A DNA stretch of 64,000 bases from Flavobacteriales bacterium UBA6693 (GTDB lineage: Bacteria > Bacteroidota > Bacteroidia > Flavobacteriales > Weeksellaceae): assembly GCA_002454815.1 (NCBI GenBank), contig DKJL01000005.1, forward strand, positions 7,942 to 71,941. The letters are read 5' to 3'. The notes below the pieces were generated by a model. That model saw nothing but the letters and a program-made list of their open reading frames with translations, had not been told where the DNA came from and searched no databases. The translations under genes and the position numbers were made by a program. Shown in pieces: positions 35,169 to 43,812 of the stretch. The number at the start of each line of letters is the position of its first letter. Within the stretch, counting starts at the first letter, position 1.

Positions 35169-35759
35169 TCAGCGACCCTTTTCGGGGATTTTCTCCGCGT
35201 TGATATCGCCTGAATTATTGAAAAAAGTATATTCGGAGAAGTCATCCTTCGCGCGCATTCCGTTGGCGCCGACCAGGGTAGAGCCGTCTTTGTCGGTTAC
35301 GTAAACAGTGTCGGACGTATAAATTAATCGTTTGGCCTGATCCCAGTACACTGACTGCATCGCGAACATTTGATTCTCATTGCTTACAATTCTTACGTTT
35401 CCTTTTGCTTCGTAGAATTTTTTCAGTTCATTGAACTTTGCATACTTTGCCGTTATTTTGCCGGGAACGTCGGGCTTTTTTTTATCATAAAAAAGAATGT
35501 TAATTCCTTTCCGGGCGACGATGTAAGGAGAATCAATATATTCAAACTTCTCGATTAACGGTGCCGTCGCACGTAGTTTTATCATCCCGGAGTCGCGCTG
35601 CAGGATGTCGGCGTTGTGAATAATCTGCGAAGGGAAATTGGTATTTCTGTTTTTATTGATCTCTGCCAAATCTTCTTCACATGAAATTAAAGCAAAAAAT
35701 ATAGCACATCCCAGAACGGCGGCTATATTTTTACGTTTTATTTCAATTCTTTCAGTCAT
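35169..35759 (-). CDS. lptC: LPS export protein LptC
   Basis: 196 residues. The N-terminal hydrophobic segment (AAVLGCAIFFALISCEED) ends in a possible lipobox LISC, so the protein may be lipid-anchored rather than membrane-spanning as in E. coli. The body is a beta-jellyroll pattern: LRATAPLIEKFEYIDSPYIVARKGINILFYD, FYEAKGNVRIVSNENQMFAMQSVYWDQAKRLIYTSDTVYV. LptC passes lipopolysaccharide from LptBFG to the LptA bridge. It follows the outer membrane protein gene by 3 bp. Confidence 0.85.
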   Translation of the reverse strand: MTERIEIKRKNIAAVLGCAIFFALISCEEDLAEINKNRNTNFPSQIIHNADILQRDSGMIKLRATAPLIEKFEYIDSPYIVARKGINILFYDKKKPDVPGKITAKYAKFNELKKFYEAKGNVRIVSNENQMFAMQSVYWDQAKRLIYTSDTVYVTDKDGSTLVGANGMRAKDDFSEYTFFNNSGDINAEKIPEKGR

Positions 35760-35762
35760 TTA

Positions 35763-37034
35763 TTAATCATAAAGACGTTTATTGAACCACTTATCGGCAA
35801 AGTTAATACCGATTTTTAGGTTAACAAAATTTTGCTTGACCAGGTTATTTTTAAGCGTTCCGCGCTGGCCGAGTTCCACGCCGACGTCGATACCGCTCAT
35901 GCGGCTGGCGCTACGGTTTTCGAACGGTAAACTGACACCGCCGGTGATTGCAAAACTGTTGACGTTCGTTCCGTTAAAGGAAAGATTCCCTTTTTCGTAG
36001 TATGCGCCATACCGGTAAGTAACCCGCGAAAAGTAATTTCTAAAATTATTATAATTCGGCAAATACCAGCCACCGGCAGAAACTTTATAAGCATCTTGGT
36101 TGACAAAAGGTTTGCCCAAAAACTGAATAGTTTCGCCTTTGCGGTAATCCAGCTGCGATCCTAAAAACCACTTTGCTTCCTTTCCGAAACCGGCACCGAA
36201 TGAGAATTCGGTTGGAATCAGATTATTATCTTCGCTGTATTGTTCGTCGATAACACTGATGTTATTTTTTGTTTCGCCAGACGTATAATAATAGGTACTG
36301 TTGGTATATTGTGTTTCCATTTTACCCGTACTTCCAAACGAGTAAGTGGCTCCGAGCGTAAGTTTCTTATCCGACGCAAACTTCTTCTGATAAATACCGC
36401 CGACTGTAAAATTGAACGTGTTTATCGTGTTTTTTGTTTCATAACCATTTACCAGCTCAGCATCCGCCACAGTAACTTCATTGATGTCATATAGATTTCC
36501 GAAGTACAAATTACTTCGAACACCCAATCCAAACTGCGGAGTCAGTTGATAAGACAATGCCGCCTGCACGGTATTGAGTGTGCCTTCGCCACGGAAAAGA
36601 CTCGCCTTGGTGCCTGATGCCGTTTCTTCTGCGGAACCGATGGAATATTTCTTGGAACTGTACGGCTGGTAACCCAAACCAAATTTCATTTTACTGGAAA
36701 TTGGAAAAGCGATCGACAGATTAGAAAGATAAGTGGAATGTTTGGTAGCGCTCGAATTATCATAATCCGATTTGAAAAAATTATTTTCATTGGTCCCTTC
36801 GAATTTCAGTGTGGTAAGAGTGAGGTTGATATTCGCCGCCGGATTTCCAAAGTTGAAACTGTTGGTAAAATCCGAAATGTAAGCCGTTGAAATTCCGCCC
36901 ATCGCACTGATGTCTGTCGTGTTATCGTACTTCACATCGCCGATTCCGAAGGCAGCATAGGGAGAATTACCAATCGATTGTGCATTCAGCAAATAACCGG
37001 CTGCCACGATCGGTAAGACAAAAAATTTTTTCAT
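35763..37034 (-). CDS. Outer membrane beta-barrel protein, FadL/PorV-like fold, function unknown
   Basis: 423 residues. A signal peptide (MKKFFVLPIVAAGYLLNAQS) is followed by SPYAAFGIGDVKYDNTTDISAMGG and alternating strands to the end (FVNLKIGINFADKWF). The N-terminal pattern, with GISTAYISDFTNSFNFGNPAA, resembles the FadL/OmpP1 and PorV-type barrels found as uncharacterised proteins before lptC in other Flavobacteriia. Being first in an operon with lptC, anmK and the GNAT-nitrilase suggests an envelope biogenesis role, but nothing specific can be claimed. Confidence 0.75.
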   Translation of the reverse strand: MKKFFVLPIVAAGYLLNAQSIGNSPYAAFGIGDVKYDNTTDISAMGGISTAYISDFTNSFNFGNPAANINLTLTTLKFEGTNENNFFKSDYDNSSATKHSTYLSNLSIAFPISSKMKFGLGYQPYSSKKYSIGSAEETASGTKASLFRGEGTLNTVQAALSYQLTPQFGLGVRSNLYFGNLYDINEVTVADAELVNGYETKNTINTFNFTVGGIYQKKFASDKKLTLGATYSFGSTGKMETQYTNSTYYYTSGETKNNISVIDEQYSEDNNLIPTEFSFGAGFGKEAKWFLGSQLDYRKGETIQFLGKPFVNQDAYKVSAGGWYLPNYNNFRNYFSRVTYRYGAYYEKGNLSFNGTNVNSFAITGGVSLPFENRSASRMSGIDVGVELGQRGTLKNNLVKQNFVNLKIGINFADKWFNKRLYD

Positions 37035-37192
37035 TCTTTATTTTTAAAAATAATGCGCAAATATCCTAAATAATCCTGAACTGTGAAAGGAAGTTTGGTT
37101 AAAGTTTGTTAAGCCAATTATCACCATTACAAACGGTCTTACTCTGAATTGAAACCTTGTTATCGAGCCCGAAAAAGGAAATTAATGCGATT

Positions 37193-37222
37193 TAATTTTG
37201 CCATTAAATTGATTTATCTTTG
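37193..37222 (+). promoter_or_regulatory. Two overlapping -7 elements upstream of holB
   Basis: TAATTTTG (37193-37200) and TATCTTTG (37215-37222) both match TAnnTTTG. If the second is used, transcription would begin at or next to the ATG at 37228, giving a leaderless mRNA. No correctly spaced TTG supports either one strongly. Confidence 0.45.
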
Positions 37223-37227
37223 CCGCT

Positions 37228-38346
37228 ATGGACTGGGATAAGATCGTGGGGCAAACCCATTTGAAAAGTTTACTCAAAAATAGCGTAGAAGACCGTCGGG
37301 TAGGGCATGCGCAGCTTTTTCTGGGCAAGGATGGTTATGGCACTTTTGCGTTGGCGCTCGCGTTCGCACAGGAGTTGCTGAGCCGCGAGAACGAATTGGC
37401 GCGATCCAAAGTTGGCAGCCTCAACCATCTTGATTTGCACATCACTTTCCCCGTTTATAAATCCAACCGAAGCGGACTTACGGCTCCATTTTTCGACCAG
37501 TTCCGTGAAATGATGCTGGCAAATCCGTACTCAAACAGCGAAGACTGGAACGTAAGACTTGAGTCGGAAAATAAACAGCTGACGATATACGCTGACGAAA
37601 TCGATGAAATCAACAAGAAGTTTTCACTCAAAAGTTTTGAGGGCGGCAGCAAGATTTTAATTGTGTGGCATGCGGACAAGATGAATGCTGAGGCCGCAAA
37701 TAAATTCCTGAAATTTCTGGAAGAACCGCCGAAAAACACCTACATTATTCTCACCGCCGACGATGCTTCGTCGATGTTGGAAACCATTCTGTCGAGAACT
37801 CAACTGGTGGAAGTACCTCGCCTGAACAATGAAGAAATGCTGGCCGCACTGCAGGAGAAAACCAGAGACAGGGCGACTGATTTTAATTCAATCCTTTTCC
37901 GGGCGCAGGGAAACTGGAATACGGCGATGCAGTTGCTGCAGTTCGAGACGCTGAATGGTGACAGTGAGGAACTGTTTATCCTTTGGGTCCGCGAGGCGTT
38001 TATGGTTAAAAAGAAACCGGAATTCCTAAAAAACATCGTCTTATGGGCGCGGCAGATTGCGGCTTGGAACAAAGAAAAACAGTTGAGTTTTGTGGCGTAT
38101 TGTTCCGAGATGTTCCGCCTTGCTCTGCTGCAAAATTACGCAGGTGAAACTTTAGTTTATAATAAAATTACCCGCGATGGCTTCAAATGGGAAACCTTTT
38201 CCAGCTACATCAACGGCGCCAATATCGAAGCAATCTTAAACGAACTTTCCGAAGCCGATTATCATCTCGAACGCAATGGAAATCCGCGAATTATCTGGAC
38301 CGATCTTGGCATCAAACTGTCGCGCTATCTTCATAAAAAAGCCTGA
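37228..38346 (+). CDS. holB: DNA polymerase III subunit delta'
   Basis: 372 residues. The N-terminus WDKIVGQTHLKSLLKNSV...RVGHAQLFLGKDGYGTFALALAFA keeps the AAA+ clamp-loader arrangement, but the P-loop (GKDGYGTFA) has lost its Lys, as expected for delta', which does not bind ATP. KILIVWHADKMNAEAANKFLKFLEEPP and the SRT sensor (ILSRTQLVEVP) are present. No zinc-finger cysteines are seen. It belongs to the clamp loader for replication. It is convergent with ligA, with 6 bp between and no terminator. Confidence 0.9.
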   Translation: MDWDKIVGQTHLKSLLKNSVEDRRVGHAQLFLGKDGYGTFALALAFAQELLSRENELARSKVGSLNHLDLHITFPVYKSNRSGLTAPFFDQFREMMLANPYSNSEDWNVRLESENKQLTIYADEIDEINKKFSLKSFEGGSKILIVWHADKMNAEAANKFLKFLEEPPKNTYIILTADDASSMLETILSRTQLVEVPRLNNEEMLAALQEKTRDRATDFNSILFRAQGNWNTAMQLLQFETLNGDSEELFILWVREAFMVKKKPEFLKNIVLWARQIAAWNKEKQLSFVAYCSEMFRLALLQNYAGETLVYNKITRDGFKWETFSSYINGANIEAILNELSEADYHLERNGNPRIIWTDLGIKLSRYLHKKA

Positions 38347-38352
38347 TCGTAT

Positions 38353-40368
38353 TTAAACTTTTTCCGGCGCATGAATAAGGTCGAGAAATTGTTGCTCGTC
38401 CAGAATTGTAATTGATCCGATTGCCTGAGCTTTTTTCAGTTTGCTGCCGGCTTTTTCTCCCACCACGAGATAATTTAAGTTTTTAGAAACCGCCGAAATA
38501 TTACGTCCGCCATTTTGCTCTACCATTTCTTCGGCCTGCTCGCGTGTAAAAAGCGACAGTTTTCCGGTGAACAAAAAAGTTTTACTTTCTAATACATGGC
38601 TCGTCGGTTTAAATGAAGATTCACCCTGCTCGAGCTGAACACCGTAAGAGCGCAGTCTTTCAACTATTAATTCGTTTTCCGGATCGGCAAAAAACAAGAC
38701 GATGCTCTCTGCGATTTTTACGCCGATGTCTTCTACCTGAACCAGCTCCTCTAGGGTTGCATGCATGAGTAAATCCACTGAGGAAAAATTCTTCGCCAGT
38801 TTTTTCGCTACGGTTTCGCCGACATGTTTAATGCCTAATCCAAAAAGAACTTTTTCGTATGGTGCCTTTTTAGAACTTTCGATGCCGTCCAGAATCTTTT
38901 GGGCCGAACGCTCGGCCATCCTTTCCAGTGGAAGTAATTGTTGTTTGGTCAAAGTATAGAAATCCGCGGGGTTTTCAACAAGTTTTTCGCGATAAAGCTG
39001 TTCAATGGTTTCGCTGCCAAGATTTTCTATATTTAGCGCTTTGCGCGAAACAAAATGAATCATCCGTCCTATTACCTGCGGCGGGCAGTGAAGGTCATTG
39101 GGGCAAAAATGAATTGCCTGATCCTCGATGCGAACCAGAGTTGTACCGCATTCTGGACACGAAGAAATATATTGTACTTCTTCGCTGTCAGCAGATCTTT
39201 TTTCCAGGTTAACGCCCACGATTTTGGGGATGATTTCTCCGCCTTTTTCCACAAATACATAATCCTGTTCATGCAAGCCAAGTTTTTTGATGATATCTTC
39301 GTTGTGCAGGCTCGCGCGCTTTACGACTGTTCCGGCAAGTAAAACAGGCTTTAAATTGGCAACGGGAGTTATCGCGCCAGTTCGGCCCACTTGATAAGTG
39401 ACCTGTTCCAGTTGCGTTTCAACTTTTTCGGCCTTAAATTTATATGCCATTGCCCAACGCGGAGACTTCGCCGTATAACCTAGTTGTGCCTGTTGTTGTA
39501 AGGAATTGACCTTGAGTACAATACCATCGATTTCGAACGGAAGTTGGTGTCGGTGTTCTTCCCAATACAAAATATAGGATTTTATTTCATCCAGGTTTTC
39601 GCAGAGCTGCGCGTGTTGACTCACTTTGAAACCCCACTGTTTTGCTTCCTTCAATAATTCCCAGTGCGTTGGCAGCGGACTTTCTTGCGCTATAAACTGG
39701 TACAGAACAGCAGATAACCCACGCTTCCGAACTTCAGCGGAATCCTGCATTTTTAGACTTCCAGAGGCAGTATTTCGGGGATTCATAAATAAATCCAGAC
39801 CTTCTTCGCTGCGGCGGGAATTAATTTTGTCAAAATTTTTGCGGCTTAAAAATATTTCGCCGCGCATAAAAAAACGGGCTGGCACTTCACCGTTGAGGCG
39901 TAAAGGAATATCTGAAACTGTTTTTACATTTGCCGTTATTTCGTCGCCCCGAAAACCGTCGCCACGCGTTACCGCCTGCACCAGCCTGCCATTTTCATAA
40001 AGAATGGAAATAGAAGCACCGTCATATTTCAGTTCAGCGACAAACTGAACAGGTTCTGGAATAGCTTTTACGATCCGCCGTTCCCAATCCTCAAGATCAT
40101 TAAAGTCATAAGAATTATCCAGAGAGTACATCCGAAACTGATGCTGCACTGTCGGAAAATTTTTGGTGACTTCGCCGCCTACACGCAGTGTAGGAGAATT
40201 TTCGTCATAAAACTCCGGGTGTTTTTTTTCAAGTGCTTGCAGCGCTTCCAGTTTTTGATCGAATTCATAATCCGAAATCGTAGGAGTGTCCTGTACGTAA
40301 TAATTAAAATTGTGCTGGTGCAGTTCGGCGCGTAATGCGTTGATTTTTTCCTCAATATCTGTCGTCAT
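38353..40368 (-). CDS. ligA: NAD-dependent DNA ligase
   Basis: 671 residues, the full LigA layout. Domain Ia is at the N-terminus (DYEFDQKLEALQALE); the adenylation site is ELKYDGASI with Lys114; the OB fold is around VGRTGAITPVA. A four-Cys zinc finger (CPECGTTL...CPNDLHCP) follows, then helix-hairpin-helix repeats (FGLGIKHVGETVAKKL) and a C-terminal BRCT domain (FLFTGKLSLFTREQAEEMVE). It seals nicks during replication and repair. Confidence 0.97.
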   Translation of the reverse strand: MTTDIEEKINALRAELHQHNFNYYVQDTPTISDYEFDQKLEALQALEKKHPEFYDENSPTLRVGGEVTKNFPTVQHQFRMYSLDNSYDFNDLEDWERRIVKAIPEPVQFVAELKYDGASISILYENGRLVQAVTRGDGFRGDEITANVKTVSDIPLRLNGEVPARFFMRGEIFLSRKNFDKINSRRSEEGLDLFMNPRNTASGSLKMQDSAEVRKRGLSAVLYQFIAQESPLPTHWELLKEAKQWGFKVSQHAQLCENLDEIKSYILYWEEHRHQLPFEIDGIVLKVNSLQQQAQLGYTAKSPRWAMAYKFKAEKVETQLEQVTYQVGRTGAITPVANLKPVLLAGTVVKRASLHNEDIIKKLGLHEQDYVFVEKGGEIIPKIVGVNLEKRSADSEEVQYISSCPECGTTLVRIEDQAIHFCPNDLHCPPQVIGRMIHFVSRKALNIENLGSETIEQLYREKLVENPADFYTLTKQQLLPLERMAERSAQKILDGIESSKKAPYEKVLFGLGIKHVGETVAKKLAKNFSSVDLLMHATLEELVQVEDIGVKIAESIVLFFADPENELIVERLRSYGVQLEQGESSFKPTSHVLESKTFLFTGKLSLFTREQAEEMVEQNGGRNISAVSKNLNYLVVGEKAGSKLKKAQAIGSITILDEQQFLDLIHAPEKV

Positions 40369-40528
40369 GTAAACGAAGTTTTGGCAAAAATACTGATTCC
40401 GCCGTTACCCACGGAATATTTTGAAGTGATTTCGTTGTGATGATGGTCTGAATGTTGTGTCTTTTTTTTGTTTATAAAACACATAAAAAATCCGTCGCCG
40501 CCAACTTCTAAATTAATAAAGAGAGAGG

Positions 40529-41587
40529 ATGCAGAAAAGAGATAAGATTTTAATACTTGCTGCCGCAATTATTACAGCGATAGCCGGCTATGGAACTTTT
40601 GCCGGATTTAATTCGGTTGCGCTTTTTGTGGTGGCAGCTGCTGCACTGGTGCTTGTAGCGATGATTGTAGGGCAGGCCACCGAACAGCTAGGAAACAAAA
40701 TGGGGCCGGCGGCAACCGGAGTACTGCAATCTGCACTGGGAAATTTGCCGGAACTTTTTGTCTGTATTTTCGCGCTGCGGGCGGGATTGGACACTGTGGT
40801 GAAAGCGGCCTTGGTAGGTTCAATATTGGGAAATTCAGTCTTTGTTTTCGGTATGGCCATTCTTTTCGGCGGCCTAAAAAACGGTCGACAATATTTTCAT
40901 TCTGAAGCGCCCAAAATGAACGCCGTACTCATGATTCTTGCTTTTGCTGCGATGGCAGTTCCCTCGCTAGCTTTTTATCTGCACACTCCGGCTGAGCCAA
41001 ACCTTGACACGCTCGATGTCATCGTAGCCGTCGTACTTTTGTTGGTGTTCAGCGCTTACCTAACCTTTTCTATAAAAGGAGATAAAAGCGTCGTGCCGAG
41101 CAAGGAGCAAGAGGAGGAAGGTGTTTCCTGGTCCATGACAGTCACATTGGGAATTCTGGCCGCTTCCGGAGTCGCTGCTGCCTTCGTGTCCGATTGGTTC
41201 GTCCAGGCTCTTACGCCCGCAATGGACACGTTGGGAATTAATGATGTTTTTGCCGGGCTGATCATCGTGGCACTCGCCGGCAACGCTATTGAAAACTTAG
41301 TCGGAATCCAACTGGCACTAAAAAATAAAGCCGACTATGCTGTGAGCGTCATTATGAACTCTTCGTTACAAATTGCGCTGGTCGTTTATCCTTTGTTAAT
41401 CCTTTTGTCTTTTTTCCTCGGGGGCGCGATTTTGTCTTTTGTGCTCAGTCCATTACTGCTGGCCGCTCTCGCGCTTGCCGTTTTGGTAAGTGCATTTATT
41501 GTTTTTGACGGTGAAAGCATTTGGCTGGAAGGCGTTGCGCTTATCGGTCTATACATCATCATTGCTACCGCCTTCTGGTGGGGATAA
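40529..41587 (+). CDS. cax: Ca2+/H+ antiporter of the CaCA family
   Basis: 352 residues, about eleven hydrophobic helices in two inverted halves. Both alpha-repeat ion-binding motifs are visible: SALGNLPELFV (~68-78) and ALAGNAIENLVGI (~250), each with the conserved Glu of cation/H+ exchangers. Such proteins export Ca2+ from the cytoplasm in exchange for protons. A soluble acidic loop (SKEQEEEGVS) joins the halves. It ends 2 bp from the convergent E1 gene with no terminator in between. Confidence 0.88.
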   Translation: MQKRDKILILAAAIITAIAGYGTFAGFNSVALFVVAAAALVLVAMIVGQATEQLGNKMGPAATGVLQSALGNLPELFVCIFALRAGLDTVVKAALVGSILGNSVFVFGMAILFGGLKNGRQYFHSEAPKMNAVLMILAFAAMAVPSLAFYLHTPAEPNLDTLDVIVAVVLLLVFSAYLTFSIKGDKSVVPSKEQEEEGVSWSMTVTLGILAASGVAAAFVSDWFVQALTPAMDTLGINDVFAGLIIVALAGNAIENLVGIQLALKNKADYAVSVIMNSSLQIALVVYPLLILLSFFLGGAILSFVLSPLLLAALALAVLVSAFIVFDGESIWLEGVALIGLYIIIATAFWWG

Positions 41588-41589
41588 TT

Positions 41590-43662
41590 TTAATTATTTA
41601 AAAGATCCTGCATCCTTTGCGCGACTTTAGCGGCGGTTGGCAACATCTCCTGTTCCAAAACTACGTTAATCGGCACCGCCGGCAAATCGAGTGCACCCAT
41701 TGCTTCTACCGGTGCATCAAGATGCCGGAAACAATTTTTAGTAATGCGGTGCGCAAAAGCTTCTGCGAATGAATTATTCAACTGTTCTTCAGTGAGTACC
41801 AAACATTTCCCGTGAACCTTGACACGTTCAAAAACAAGTTTTTCATCCAAAGGAATCAATGTTCGTAAATCAACAATTTCTATCCTTCCGGAGTAATTTT
41901 TTGCAGCTTCCAGTGCCCAGTAAACGCCCATGCCATAAGTAACAACGAGCATCGTACGGCCTTGTTCTGCTTCATCGGAGTCCGCAGCTAAAATAATATT
42001 TCCTTTACCAAACGGTAACACATAATCTTCGGCCGGTTCGATGGTTTTTGCTTCTTCGGTGCCCGGTACTTTGCTCCAGTACAGACCTTTATGCTCTAAC
42101 ATTACGACCGGATTCGGATCGTAATAGGCAGCTTTCAGTAATCCTTTGAAATCCGCAGCATTGCTCGGGTATGCGATTTTGATTCCTTTAATATTGGCTA
42201 GAATACTTTCAACGCTTCCGCTGTGATAAGGTCCTCCACCGCCATAAGCGCCAATGGGGACCCGGATAATGCTGCTAACCGGAAACTTACCGCCGCTGAG
42301 ATAACAGGATTTCGAAATTTCGGTAATTAACTGATTGATGCCCGGATAAATATAGTCGGCAAACTGAACTTCAACAATTGGTTTCAAACCCACAGCGCTC
42401 ATTCCGACCGTTGAGCCGATGATATAAGCCTCCTGAATTGCAGTATTAAATACTCTCTTATTGCCGAATTTTTTACCCAGTGTTACCGTCTCGCGGAAAA
42501 CACCGCCGATTCTCTCGCCTACGTCCTGCCCGTAAAGAAGTGCTTCCGGATGTTTCCACATTAATTCCTGAATGGCGTGAATGGCAGCGTCCACCATGAC
42601 AATTTTTTCTTTGTTTTCAGATTCGCGCCGGCCGGTTTCTTCAAGGATGGGAGTTGGTGCAAACACATGATCAGTGACCGATTGCGGTTTCGGATCTTCG
42701 GCAGCAATTGCTCTTTTAAAGTCCTGTTCTACTTCCAAACGTGCTTTTTTCTCGATTTGTCTCAGACGTTCTTCGTCAATTCCCTGCTTCAAAAGTTGGT
42801 TGCGCAAAATGATGCCCGGATCTTTTGATCGATGTTTGGCGAGGTCTTCTTCGTCACGATAAAATTCACGGCGAACGCCGGACGTATGATGGCCGATAAG
42901 GACGGTGCTGGCACAAACAAGCATCGGTTTCCGCTCGTTTCGCACAAATTCCACGGCTTCTTTCATCGCGTTATAACTTGCCTGGAAGTCGGTGCCATCT
43001 ACTCTCATACGATTCAGACCGACAAAACCTGCAGCAAAATCATAAGCGTCAGAGGTGCGCGCTTCTTCCTTGGTGACCGAAATTCCCCATTCATTATCCT
43101 GCACAAGAAAAATGATCGGAAGCTGATGCAAAGCTGCAAATTGAAATGCTTCGGAAACTTCGCCTTCGGTAACTGAATTATCTCCTAAACTGCAGATCAC
43201 CACAGGATTTTGCGAGTAGGAGCGGAGATTAAATTCCTGAATATATTTAATGCCCTGGGCAACACCGGTGGTCGGGATGGCCTGCATTCCTGTCGCAGAG
43301 CTTTGGTGAATGATTTTTGGCAAATGTTCTGCCGTACTCGACGGATGAGAGTAGTAAGAACGGCCGCCGGAAAAAGGATCGTCCGCTTTTGCAAGCAGCT
43401 GCAACATGAGTTGATAAGGCTCAAAGCCCATTCCTAAAAGCAGACTTTCGTCCCGATAATAAGGGGACACCCAGTCGTCGGATGTTAGCTGATAAGCGGT
43501 GGCCAGCTGTATGGCTTCATGTCCGCGCGACGTGGAGTGGACGTACTTTGTAATGTTTCGGTTTTCTTCGTAAATATCGGCGGTAGCTTTCGCCATCATC
43601 ATATGCCGAAACGCTTTCATCAGCAACTCTTCAGAAACTTTCGTTTTTTTAATCATTTCCAT
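41590..43662 (-). CDS. Fused E1 alpha/beta subunit of a 2-oxo-acid dehydrogenase (branched-chain type)
   Basis: 690 residues from ATG 43662 (MEMIKKTKVSEELL). The alpha part (~1-330) has the thiamine-diphosphate motif CSLGDNSVTEGEVSEAFQFAA and the YHSHGGRSYYSHPS-like GGRSYYSHPSS loop. The beta part (~350-690) starts MVDAAIHAIQEL and has YGQDVGERIGGVFRETVTLG and FADYIYPGINQLITE. It decarboxylates 2-oxo acids, most likely from Leu/Ile/Val; in these bacteria this supplies primers for iso-branched fatty acids. A TTG nine bases upstream belongs to the -7 element and is not the start. Confidence 0.9.
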   Translation of the reverse strand: MEMIKKTKVSEELLMKAFRHMMMAKATADIYEENRNITKYVHSTSRGHEAIQLATAYQLTSDDWVSPYYRDESLLLGMGFEPYQLMLQLLAKADDPFSGGRSYYSHPSSTAEHLPKIIHQSSATGMQAIPTTGVAQGIKYIQEFNLRSYSQNPVVICSLGDNSVTEGEVSEAFQFAALHQLPIIFLVQDNEWGISVTKEEARTSDAYDFAAGFVGLNRMRVDGTDFQASYNAMKEAVEFVRNERKPMLVCASTVLIGHHTSGVRREFYRDEEDLAKHRSKDPGIILRNQLLKQGIDEERLRQIEKKARLEVEQDFKRAIAAEDPKPQSVTDHVFAPTPILEETGRRESENKEKIVMVDAAIHAIQELMWKHPEALLYGQDVGERIGGVFRETVTLGKKFGNKRVFNTAIQEAYIIGSTVGMSAVGLKPIVEVQFADYIYPGINQLITEISKSCYLSGGKFPVSSIIRVPIGAYGGGGPYHSGSVESILANIKGIKIAYPSNAADFKGLLKAAYYDPNPVVMLEHKGLYWSKVPGTEEAKTIEPAEDYVLPFGKGNIILAADSDEAEQGRTMLVVTYGMGVYWALEAAKNYSGRIEIVDLRTLIPLDEKLVFERVKVHGKCLVLTEEQLNNSFAEAFAHRITKNCFRHLDAPVEAMGALDLPAVPINVVLEQEMLPTAAKVAQRMQDLLNN

Positions 43663-43668
43663 AGCTAA

Positions 43669-43676
43669 CAAAGATA
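43669..43676 (-). promoter_or_regulatory. -7 element of the E1 gene
   Basis: The minus strand reads TATCTTTG, ending 6 bp before the ATG at 43662, so the mRNA would be leaderless or nearly so. Confidence 0.5.
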
Positions 43677-43812
43677 AAAATTTTGTTTGAAGTTCCGAGC
43701 GATCAAGGTGGCATTAGGTTCAATTATATACGAAAAAGAAAGAATTTCGTCACGCTGCACACTTTTTTTTGCAGTATATTTAAAGTAATTTTACCAAAAT
43801 TTTCGCAGACTG

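Noticed and set aside
40365..40568. 67-codon minus-strand frame between ligA and cax
   Set aside because: It overlaps the ligA and cax starts and the cax upstream region, has no family features, and its composition is that of non-coding DNA.
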